Of a DNA stretch of 27,547 bases, positions 18,266-24,263 are shown piece by piece (the first letter of the stretch is position 1; each line of letters starts with the position of its first letter). The position numbers and the translations under genes were made by a program. The notes beneath the pieces are model-generated. The model made no database searches and was not told the DNA's origin. It worked only from the letters and a program-made list of their open reading frames with translations. This stretch comes from Myxococcales bacterium UBA1238 (lineage in GTDB: Bacteria > Myxococcota_A > Bradymonadia > UBA7976 > UBA1532): positions 1 to 27,547 of the forward strand of contig DBWM01000015.1 of the NCBI GenBank assembly GCA_002309015.1, written 5' to 3'.

Positions 18266-18985
18266 ATGACGCTCGATGCTCTGTCGATTACGGTCTTAAA
18301 TCACATGAACTATATCTCCCTCAACGATTACATGATCAGCATTGTGGGGATCTTTTTGGCGGATCCGGCGGTCGAGCGGGAGATGGGGGAGCGGCTGGAG
18401 GCTTCGCGGCAGGCGTTTAAGGCTTCGATCACCGAAGAGACTCAAAAATATGGCAATACGCTGCACGAGATCGATGTCCACAACGATCTGTTCTGGCGGT
18501 CGACGCGAACGGTTTTGCGCACCAATGTGAATCACCCCGAGGATGCGGTGCGCGAGGCGGCGGCATTGATCGACGAGCAGTTTGAAACCTGGCCTCAGCC
18601 CACCAACCTCAAATACGAAGAAGAATACGGCGCCCTCGATTTGCAGCTGGCGCAGCTTTGGAAGTTTGGCGAGGAGACGCTGGCGCGGGCGCAGATTTTG
18701 CCCTGGGTCAAGGCGCTTCAGGAGGGCGTCGTGGCGTTTAAGGCCAAGCAGCTAGAAAAGAATGAGTCCAGGACGAATATAGAGATCGGGATCAATAAGC
18801 GGCTGCGCGATCAGTTGGTTGAGACGTACAGCGATGTGATGAAACGCCTCGAAGCCAAGGCGCTGCTGTTTCCCGACGAGGCCCACGAACAGCTGATCGC
18901 GCGCCTCAATCAAAAGATGGCCGAAGTGAAAGCCGAACAAAAGCGACAGGAAACCCTCAAAAAGAAGGCCGCCGATGAGGCGTAA
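18266..18985 (+). CDS. DUF6261-like protein, paralog A
   Basis: A 239-residue soluble protein without a signal peptide or TM segment, rich in helix-forming Glu/Ala/Leu/Lys. The ATG at 18266 follows ATCGGAGG (18253-18260) by 5 nt. The open frame extends upstream to 17921, but that part only reads through the intergenic repeats. Residues 73-79 (NDLFWRS), 90-98 (HPEDAVREA) and 146-151 (LPWVKA) are shared with the next gene. The layout (an R/W segment, an HPxxxxREAA segment, a 'WVxAL' segment, a C-terminal L-x-R-[LI]-N end) recalls DUF6261, known mainly from Bacteroidota; this is from memory of the family. It has a charged C-terminal tail (residues 215-239) lacking in the paralog. No function is known. 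Confidence 0.8.
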   Translation: MTLDALSITVLNHMNYISLNDYMISIVGIFLADPAVEREMGERLEASRQAFKASITEETQKYGNTLHEIDVHNDLFWRSTRTVLRTNVNHPEDAVREAAALIDEQFETWPQPTNLKYEEEYGALDLQLAQLWKFGEETLARAQILPWVKALQEGVVAFKAKQLEKNESRTNIEIGINKRLRDQLVETYSDVMKRLEAKALLFPDEAHEQLIARLNQKMAEVKAEQKRQETLKKKAADEA

Positions 18986-19010
18986 AGCGCCTTCCTTCCT
19001 GCAATTCCTC

Positions 19011-19038
19011 TTGCCTTCCTTCCCGAATGCTCTACATT
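19011..19038 (+). promoter_or_regulatory. Weak sigma70-like promoter before the second DUF6261-like gene
   Basis: TTGCCT (19011-19016) and TACATT (19033-19038) are 16 nt apart, 4 of 6 matches each. The ATG follows 32 nt after the -10 box. The 84-nt gap would allow this gene its own transcription, but read-through from paralog A is equally possible. Confidence 0.3.
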
Positions 19039-19069
19039 ACGCCCGCTGTGAATCTTTTTGGAGTTTCTG

Positions 19070-19738
19070 ATGAGGATCGATCCTTTGCCGTTTGAGCGGC
19101 TGACCCCCTGGGCGCTCAACGATTACATGCTGGGGGTGGTGAGCAGTTTTCTGGCGGATCCGGCGGTGGAGCAGGCGATGGGGGTGCGGCTTGAGGTGGC
19201 GCGCGATGCGTTCATGACGGCGGTCAACGCAGCGGCGGAAGCGTACGGGGCCGACAGCCGGGCGATCGATGCCAAAAATGATCTCTTCTGGCGCTCGATT
19301 CAAACCGAGCTGCGCAACAACCTGAACCACCCGGACGACGCGGTGCGCGAGGCTTCTGAGGAGATCGATGCGCTCTTTGAGAGCTGGGCGGATCCGGCGG
19401 GCCTTAAAAAAGAGGCCAAGAGCGAGGCGCTGGAGGCCCATCTCGCGCAGCTTTCGGCGTTCGGCAAAGAAAAGCTGACCCGGGCGCAAATCGAACCCTG
19501 GGTGAAAGCGCTGCAAAAGGGGATCGAGCAGCTGAAGGCGGTGCGGCTCGAAAAGGGCAGGTCTGAGGCGGCGGCGGTCTCAAAGGCGACGGAGGCCGAG
19601 CGGGCGGCGCTCCTTCAGACCCACGACGACATCATGCGGCGCCTCGATGCGAAGTCGCAGCTCTATCCGGCGATGGAATTCGATCAATTGATCACGCGGA
19701 TCAATCGCAAGGTGGCTGAGGCGGTGCGGAAGATTTGA
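19070..19738 (+). CDS. DUF6261-like protein, paralog B
   Basis: A 222-residue, probably cytoplasmic protein. The ATG at 19070 is preceded by TTGGAG (19058-19063) at 6 nt, which rules out a TTG start inside that RBS. It is clearly homologous to the preceding gene over the whole length: LNDYM...FLADPAVE (residues 16-34), NDLFWRS (70-76), LNHPDDAVREA (85-95), RAQIEPWVKALQ (138-149), and a C-terminal LI-x-R-[IL]-N segment (207-212). The tail of paralog A is missing. The two form a tandem duplication with the same order and strand. The 3' end converges on the VWA gene with only 15 nt between stop codons. No catalytic motif is visible; a helical structural or binding role is a guess. Confidence 0.8.
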   Translation: MRIDPLPFERLTPWALNDYMLGVVSSFLADPAVEQAMGVRLEVARDAFMTAVNAAAEAYGADSRAIDAKNDLFWRSIQTELRNNLNHPDDAVREASEEIDALFESWADPAGLKKEAKSEALEAHLAQLSAFGKEKLTRAQIEPWVKALQKGIEQLKAVRLEKGRSEAAAVSKATEAERAALLQTHDDIMRRLDAKSQLYPAMEFDQLITRINRKVAEAVRKI

Positions 19739-19753
19739 GGTGAGGCAGGGGCA

Positions 19754-21544
19754 TCAGGGGCGCTGGGCGGGCAGCTTTTTCGCTTTTTCGACGAGATCGA
19801 TGAACTCCTGGCGCAGGCCGTCTTCGTCTTTGCCCTTGGCGGCTTTCGCGAGGGAGAGGACGAGATCGAAAGTCGCGCTGCCTTTGAATTCGGAATCGCG
19901 GAGGATTTGACCGAAGGCGGCGACGGCGGCGGCAAAGCGGAAGTCGGTCGAGGTCTTTTCGAGATCGAGGGGCGCGCCGGTGATGGGCGTCGAGATGAGA
20001 TCGCTCTTGTCGCCGTCGGGGGCCTTGAAGCGGAGTTTGACGGTGGCGAACTCGTCGGCGCTCGCGGCGTCGGCGGGGGCGGTCTTCTGGTATTTGAGCG
20101 GATCGACGCCGGGGATCTCTTCGTCGGATCCTGCGGGGATGAGCTCGTAGAAGGCGGTGACGGTGTGGCCGGAGCCCAAATCGCCGGCATCTTTCTTGTC
20201 GTCGTTAAAATCCTGAGCGGCGAGGGCGCGGGTCTCATAGCCGATGAGCCGGTAGGCCTTGACCTTTGCGGGGTTAAACTCGACCTGGATCTTGACGTCC
20301 TTGGCGATCGTCAAAAGCGTGCCGCCCATCTGCTGCACGAGGACCTTGCGCGCTTCCTTTAAGCTGTCGATGTAGGCGGCGTTGCCGTTTCCGGCCTGCG
20401 CGAGCTTCTGCATCGTGGCGTCCTGGTAGTTGCCGCGTCCGAAGTTGAGGACGGTGAGGAACACGCCGGTCTTCCGCTTTTCTTCGATCATCGTGACGAG
20501 TTCGCTGTCGGAAGTCTGACCCACGTTGAAGTCGCCGTCGGTCGCGAGGATCACGCGGTTGTTGCCGCCCTTGATGAACGCTTTCTGTGCCGCGTCGTAG
20601 GCCAGTCGGATGCCGGAAGCGCCCGCCGTGTACCCGCCGCACTGCAAATCTTCGAGGGCCTTGATGATCTTGTCCTTATGTTTGCCGGTGGTCGGCTCGA
20701 GTTTGGTCTCAGTGCCCGAGGCGTAGGTGACGATCGAGACGCTGTCCTCGATGTTCAAATTGTCGATGAGGAGCCGGAAGGCCTGCTTCAGGAGCGGCAG
20801 GCGGTCGGGGCTGCACATCGAACCCGAGATATCGATGAGGAAGACCAGGTTCTGATGCGGAAGCGCGCCCTTGTCGATCTTTTTACCCTGCAGGCCGATC
20901 TGCAAAAGCGGGTGTGCGGGGTTCCATGGCGCGGTCGAGAGCGCGGTCGTGACCGAGAAGGGTTTGTCGGCCGGCGCGTCGGGGTAGTCGTAGGTGAAAT
21001 AGTTGATCAGCTCCTCGATGCGGACCGCGTCCTTGACGGGCAGGCGGTGATCCTGCTCGATGAAGCGGCGCATGTTGGAATAGGAAGAAGTGTCGACGTC
21101 GATCGAGAAGGTCGAGAGCGGCTCGGTCTGCACCAGCTTGTAGGCGGCATCTTTGACGCTGTCGTATCCGTCGCGGTTAAAGTCCGGCGGCGGCGCATCG
21201 AAGACGGCCATTGCTCCCATTTCTTTGCGTCGGGGAGCCGCCATTTTGGCGCCACGACCACCTACGCTTTTGTATGCCATTTGCATTTTGACGCCATGAC
21301 CACCGAAGGCCTTGGCGGACTCCGCCTCCGCCTGCGCCTCAAACATCAATGGCTGAGCATTGTTATCGGCTGCGGGGGCTGCTGGAGGTGCAGGTGCAAC
21401 AGGAGGTGCAGGTGCAACAGGGGGTGCAGGTGCTTCAGGAGGTGCAGCTGTTGCAGACTCTGCGGTGGTTGCAGGATCTTGCTTGGTTTGATTGCAGGCG
21501 TTGAGGGCGGCCAAACAAATGAAAAGGGTGAGTAAGCGCTTCAT
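19754..21544 (-). CDS. VWA-domain lipoprotein, YfbK family
   Basis: A 596-residue protein. The ATG at 21544 follows AGGAG by 5 nt; the longer frame (to 21682) reads back into the preceding GtrA gene. Residues 1-16 form a signal peptide, lipobox LNAC with Cys17. Residues 35-60 are a Pro/Ala tract built from PAPPVA units. About 120-215 is the N-terminal YfbK-type segment (STFSIDVDTSSYSNMRRF). The VWA domain (about 230-410) has an intact MIDAS: DISGS at 238-242, Thr306 and Asp336 (ATDGD). The C-terminal part (about 415-590) fits the domain usually found after VWA in YfbK (DUF3520 type). E. coli YfbK is of similar size. Metal-dependent binding of a protein ligand at the inner face of the envelope or the surface is expected; the ligand is unknown. 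Confidence 0.9.
   Translation of the reverse strand: MKRLLTLFICLAALNACNQTKQDPATTAESATAAPPEAPAPPVAPAPPVAPAPPAAPAADNNAQPLMFEAQAEAESAKAFGGHGVKMQMAYKSVGGRGAKMAAPRRKEMGAMAVFDAPPPDFNRDGYDSVKDAAYKLVQTEPLSTFSIDVDTSSYSNMRRFIEQDHRLPVKDAVRIEELINYFTYDYPDAPADKPFSVTTALSTAPWNPAHPLLQIGLQGKKIDKGALPHQNLVFLIDISGSMCSPDRLPLLKQAFRLLIDNLNIEDSVSIVTYASGTETKLEPTTGKHKDKIIKALEDLQCGGYTAGASGIRLAYDAAQKAFIKGGNNRVILATDGDFNVGQTSDSELVTMIEEKRKTGVFLTVLNFGRGNYQDATMQKLAQAGNGNAAYIDSLKEARKVLVQQMGGTLLTIAKDVKIQVEFNPAKVKAYRLIGYETRALAAQDFNDDKKDAGDLGSGHTVTAFYELIPAGSDEEIPGVDPLKYQKTAPADAASADEFATVKLRFKAPDGDKSDLISTPITGAPLDLEKTSTDFRFAAAVAAFGQILRDSEFKGSATFDLVLSLAKAAKGKDEDGLRQEFIDLVEKAKKLPAQRP
21384..21455 (-). repeat. 18-bp tandem repeats coding a Pro/Ala linker
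   Basis: Four 18-bp units (21384, 21402, 21420, 21438) based on GGAGGTGCAGGTGCAACA on the plus strand. The first two are identical; the last two are diverged. They encode six-residue Ala/Pro/Val units in the VWA lipoprotein, a flexible spacer between lipid anchor and VWA domain. Copy number probably varies between strains. Confidence 0.9.
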
Positions 21545-21549
21545 ATCAG

Positions 21550-21554
21550 CTCCT
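21550..21554 (-). promoter_or_regulatory. Ribosome binding site of the VWA lipoprotein
   Basis: AGGAG, read on the minus strand, lies 5 nt before the ATG at 21544, fixing the start at the signal peptide. Confidence 0.8.
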
Positions 21555-21633
21555 GGTTGTGAATGTTGTGAGGAGACTAAAAGCGCTTTATGGGTTTTGC
21601 AAGCCTTTTTTCGATCTTCGGGCTTTGGCGTTC

Positions 21634-22125
21634 TTAGTGCTTGCTGCGCCAGGTCCAGTAGAAGTTGGCCAGAAAGTTCCACGCGGTGGCCACGGCGATG
21701 CCAAAAAGCTGCGAAACGTAAATCCAGTGACCCACCTGCGGCGGATCCTTCATCAGCGAGAGGCTGCCGCCAAAATAGAGCCCCAGATCGCCTTCAAAGA
21801 GCCATCTGAACCACAAAAGATTGAGCGCGTTGTAGATGAGCCATTGCAGCGCCGCCCCCAAAAGCGAGACCGCCTGAAACTTGAACAGCCTCGGCCAGAA
21901 GCTGTTCTGCCGCTGATCCCGAAACGTCCAGAGCTCGTTGATCACGAAGTTGGAGAGGATCGAAAGCTCGATCGCCAAAGCGGAGGCGAGGTTTTGGTTG
22001 AGCCCGCAGGCTTCGTGAAAGATCCATAAAAAACCGAGGTTTACAAAGACGCCGCTGAAACCCACGGTGCAGAATTTGAGAAAGCGCGCGGTAAAAAAGG
22101 GCGCCAAAAAGCTCGGAACGTTCAC
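21634..22125 (-). CDS. GtrA-family membrane protein
   Basis: A 163-residue protein, starting at GTG 22125 with AAGGAG 6 nt upstream. The ATG at 22197 would add 24 residues rich in Arg and Lys and has no clear RBS. Four TM helices are visible, about residues 16-38, 44-65, 84-106 and 134-156. Two related segments follow helices 2 and 4: NFVINELWTFR (59-69) and NFLANFYWTWR (150-160), the GtrA signature. GtrA-like proteins are small inner-membrane proteins thought to help flip polyprenyl-linked sugars for O-antigen or cell-wall glycosylation. The loop between helices 3 and 4 (107-133) is longer than usual. No glycosyltransferase lies beside it, so the sugar pathway cannot be inferred. It is 89 bp upstream of the VWA gene on the same strand. 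Confidence 0.88.
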   Translation of the reverse strand: MNVPSFLAPFFTARFLKFCTVGFSGVFVNLGFLWIFHEACGLNQNLASALAIELSILSNFVINELWTFRDQRQNSFWPRLFKFQAVSLLGAALQWLIYNALNLLWFRWLFEGDLGLYFGGSLSLMKDPPQVGHWIYVSQLFGIAVATAWNFLANFYWTWRSKH

Positions 22126-22131
22126 TGCTGA

Positions 22132-22137
22132 CTCCTT
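22132..22137 (-). promoter_or_regulatory. Ribosome binding site that fixes the GTG start of the GtrA gene
   Basis: AAGGAG, minus strand, 6 nt before GTG at 22125. It favours this start over the ATG at 22197. Confidence 0.8.
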
Positions 22138-22246
22138 ACAGAAAAGCGGCGCAGTTTGCCTGAGATGCGGCTTTCTGACCAGAGTCTCGCGGGTCATTTT
22201 TAGGCTACCGTTTGAGGCGGGGATCGGTTAAAAGATGCGTCCTTTT

Positions 22247-22264
22247 GATTTGGCCGATTTGGCC
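22247..22264 (+). repeat. 9-bp tandem repeat in the leader of the polyamine operon
   Basis: GATTTGGCC occurs twice head to tail (22247-22255 and 22256-22264), followed by a T run and the 8-bp palindrome AGGCGCCT (22272-22279). It lies in the 178-bp divergent gap between the GtrA gene and the DHS-like gene. Operator or leader structure is possible; no clear promoter was found. Confidence 0.55.
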
Positions 22265-22303
22265 TTTTTCGAGGCGCCTTTTGCCTTAGATGTGAGAAAA
22301 ATC

Positions 22304-23269
22304 ATGTCGATTCGCGAGTTTATCAACCGTCATTTCCATCACTACAACTCCGCCGTGTTGAAGCGCGCTGCCGACGCTTACATCGCCCATCTCGATAAGG
22401 GCGGCGTCATGTTCCTGAGCATGGCCGGCGCGATGAGCACCGCTCGTCTGGGCATCAGCCTGGCGGACATGATCCGCGCCGGAAAGATCAGCGCCATCTG
22501 CTGCACCGGCGCCAACCTCGAAGAGGACGTGATCAACCTGGTGGGCCGCAAATATTACGTGCCGCTGCCCAAATACCGCGAATTGACCGCTCCCGAAGAA
22601 AAAGAGCTGGCCGTCAAAGAGCTCACCCGCGTCACCGACGTCGCCATCGACGAAAAGAACGCGACCATGCCGGTCATCGACGCCCTGATCGATCTCTGGA
22701 AGGAACTCGACAAGAAGGGCGAGCGCATGTTCCCCCACGAGCTCTTCTACAAGCTGCTGCGCGACGGCACCCTGGCCGATAAATACTGCCTCCCCATCGA
22801 GGAATCCTGGATGTACGCCGCCATGGAAAAGAACCTGCCCATCTTCGTGCCGGGCTGGGAAGATTCCACCGCGGGCAACGTTTTTGCCGCTCAGGTCGCT
22901 TCCGGCGCCGTCAGCATCAACGTCATGCGCACCGGCCTCGAATACATGCAGGAGCTCTACAAGTGGTATCGCGGCCACGCCAAGGATCCGGTCGCTCCCG
23001 GCTTCTTCCAAATCGGCGGCGGCATCGCGGGCGACTACTCGATCTGCGTGGTCCCCAGCCTTCGCAAGGATCTGAACGAGGACGTGCCCTGCTGGGGTTA
23101 CTTCTGCCAGATCTCCGATTCCACCACCTCTTACGGCTCCTACAGCGGCGCGGTCCCCAACGAAAAGATCACCTGGGACAAACTCGAAGCCGACACGCCG
23201 TCCTTCGTGGTCGAATCCGACGCGACCATCTGCGCGCCCCTCATCTTCGCTTACGTCCTGAATCAATAA
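22304..23269 (+). CDS. Deoxyhypusine synthase-like enzyme
   Basis: A 321-residue protein of the DHS fold. Landmarks: MFLSMAGAMSTARLG (NAD-binding region), CTGANLEEDV, VPGWEDSTAGN, GFFQIGGGIAGD, SDSTTSYGSYSGA, and ITWDK with Lys293 at the place of the catalytic lysine of eukaryotic DHS (VSWGK). Bacteria have no eIF5A, so the bacterial relatives act on polyamines, probably moving an aminobutyl group from spermidine to another amine (homospermidine synthase-like activity); the exact product is not settled by sequence. The ATG at 22304 was chosen because bacterial homologs begin with a similar [IE]xxFxxxHxxHxN segment. The upstream ATG at 22235 is in frame but lacks a well-spaced RBS. Codon use is strongly C-ending, which suggests high expression. 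Agmatinase follows 9 nt later, so the two form an operon for putrescine-derived polyamines. Confidence 0.9.
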   Translation: MSIREFINRHFHHYNSAVLKRAADAYIAHLDKGGVMFLSMAGAMSTARLGISLADMIRAGKISAICCTGANLEEDVINLVGRKYYVPLPKYRELTAPEEKELAVKELTRVTDVAIDEKNATMPVIDALIDLWKELDKKGERMFPHELFYKLLRDGTLADKYCLPIEESWMYAAMEKNLPIFVPGWEDSTAGNVFAAQVASGAVSINVMRTGLEYMQELYKWYRGHAKDPVAPGFFQIGGGIAGDYSICVVPSLRKDLNEDVPCWGYFCQISDSTTSYGSYSGAVPNEKITWDKLEADTPSFVVESDATICAPLIFAYVLNQ

Positions 23270-23278
23270 GGTAGAGCC

Positions 23279-24172
23279 GTGGAGCTCGCCTTCTTTCAGG
23301 ACGGACCGGTCTACACCGAATCGCGACGGATCTTTGACGGGGAGCCTGTTCCCGCAGGCGCCGTCGCGATCTTTGGCGTACCTTTCGATTCCACCACCAC
23401 CAACCGACCCGGCGCCCGCTTTGGGCCCGACGCCCTGCGCATGGCGAGCGCTCAGCACGAGCTCTATTCGCCCGAGCAGGATGTCGATCTCGAAACCCTC
23501 GATTACTGCGATTTGGGGAATCTGGTGCTGCCTTTGGGCGCGCCGGATCCCGTGGTTCAGCTCGTTCGCGAGGCGACGGATCGCGTGCTCGATGCGGGGG
23601 CGCTGCCTTTGGTGCTCGGCGGTGAGCATTCGATCAGCGTGGGCGTGTTTCAGGCGCAGGCGGCGCGGCATCCCGATCTGGTGGTGATTCAGCTCGATGC
23701 GCACGCGGATTTGCGGCCCGATTATCTGGATTCGCCCTTCAGCCACGCCTGCGCGATGCGGCGTTGTCTGGACGTGGTGAAGCCCGAAAACGTGGCGCAG
23801 GTGGGCATTCGCTCGGGGACGCCCGAAGAGTTTGCGGAACTGCGATCTTCAAAGCGCCTGCTGCGGCCTACAGCCCAGGCGGTCTCTGCGTTTTTGGCGC
23901 AGCATCCCAATCAGCCCGTGCATCTGACGATCGATCTCGACGTGTTCGATCCAGCGGCGTTTCCAGGCACCGGAACCCCTGAGCCCGGCGGCATCTTTTG
24001 GCCCGAGTTCGCAGCTATCCTTGCGGCGGTGCCCAAGGCGCAGCTGGTGGGGGCCGATGTGGTGGAGCTCGCGCCCGAATGGGATCCGACGGGTTGCTCG
24101 GCGGTGCTTGCGGCGAAGGTAGTGCGCGAGTTGGTCTGCAAGCTGGGCACGCGCGACCGGGCTGCCGTTTAA
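23279..24172 (+). CDS. speB: Agmatinase (ureohydrolase family)
   Basis: A 297-residue protein, the usual size of agmatinases. Start GTG at 23279, 9 nt after the preceding stop; the RBS (AAGG, overlapping that stop) is weak, suggesting translational coupling. All manganese ligands of the arginase/agmatinase family are present: GGEHS (His117), DAHAD (Asp140, His142, Asp144) and DLDVFDP (Asp219, Asp221). The loop GTGTPEPGG (230-238) and Glu263 are also typical. It hydrolyses agmatine to putrescine and urea in the cytoplasm. Together with the DHS-like enzyme it gives a short polyamine branch; the arginine decarboxylase needed for agmatine is not in this window. Other ureohydrolases (guanidinobutyrase, formimidoylglutamase) cannot be excluded by sequence alone. 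Confidence 0.88.
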   Translation: MELAFFQDGPVYTESRRIFDGEPVPAGAVAIFGVPFDSTTTNRPGARFGPDALRMASAQHELYSPEQDVDLETLDYCDLGNLVLPLGAPDPVVQLVREATDRVLDAGALPLVLGGEHSISVGVFQAQAARHPDLVVIQLDAHADLRPDYLDSPFSHACAMRRCLDVVKPENVAQVGIRSGTPEEFAELRSSKRLLRPTAQAVSAFLAQHPNQPVHLTIDLDVFDPAAFPGTGTPEPGGIFWPEFAAILAAVPKAQLVGADVVELAPEWDPTGCSAVLAAKVVRELVCKLGTRDRAAV

Positions 24173-24176
24173 ACGT

Positions 24177-24193
24177 GCGATTTTAAAAATCGC
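24177..24193. repeat. Perfect 17-bp inverted repeat after agmatinase
   Basis: GCGATTTTAAAAATCGC: 8-bp arms around one central base. The centre is too short for a full hairpin, so a dimeric-regulator site is as likely as an RNA stem. It lies 5 nt after the agmatinase stop and 71 nt before the next gene. Confidence 0.6.
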
Positions 24194-24199
24194 TTAAAG

Positions 24200-24246
24200 G
24201 CGGTTTGCGTAAGGCTTTTTGGGCCGTTTTCGCGAACCGCTTTTTT
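24200..24246 (+). terminator. Intrinsic terminator of the polyamine operon
   Basis: GCGGTTTGCG (24200-24209) pairs with CGCGAACCGC (24231-24240), one wobble pair, 21-nt loop, followed by TTTTTTG. It ends 7 nt before the Shine-Dalgarno AGAGG (24253-24257) of the next gene, so it either separates the operons or acts as a leader structure. Confidence 0.65.
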
Positions 24247-24263
24247 GTTTTTAGAGGTCAACG

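Noticed and set aside
21545..21682. Longer VWA frame starting at 21682
   Set aside because: It overlaps the GtrA coding end and puts 46 residues before a clear signal peptide and lipobox.
22235..22303. Upstream ATG adding 23 residues to the DHS-like enzyme
   Set aside because: No well-spaced RBS; remembered bacterial homologs begin near the ATG at 22304.
22304..23269. True deoxyhypusine synthase acting on eIF5A
   Set aside because: The surrounding genes are bacterial and bacteria lack eIF5A; the polyamine context fits better.
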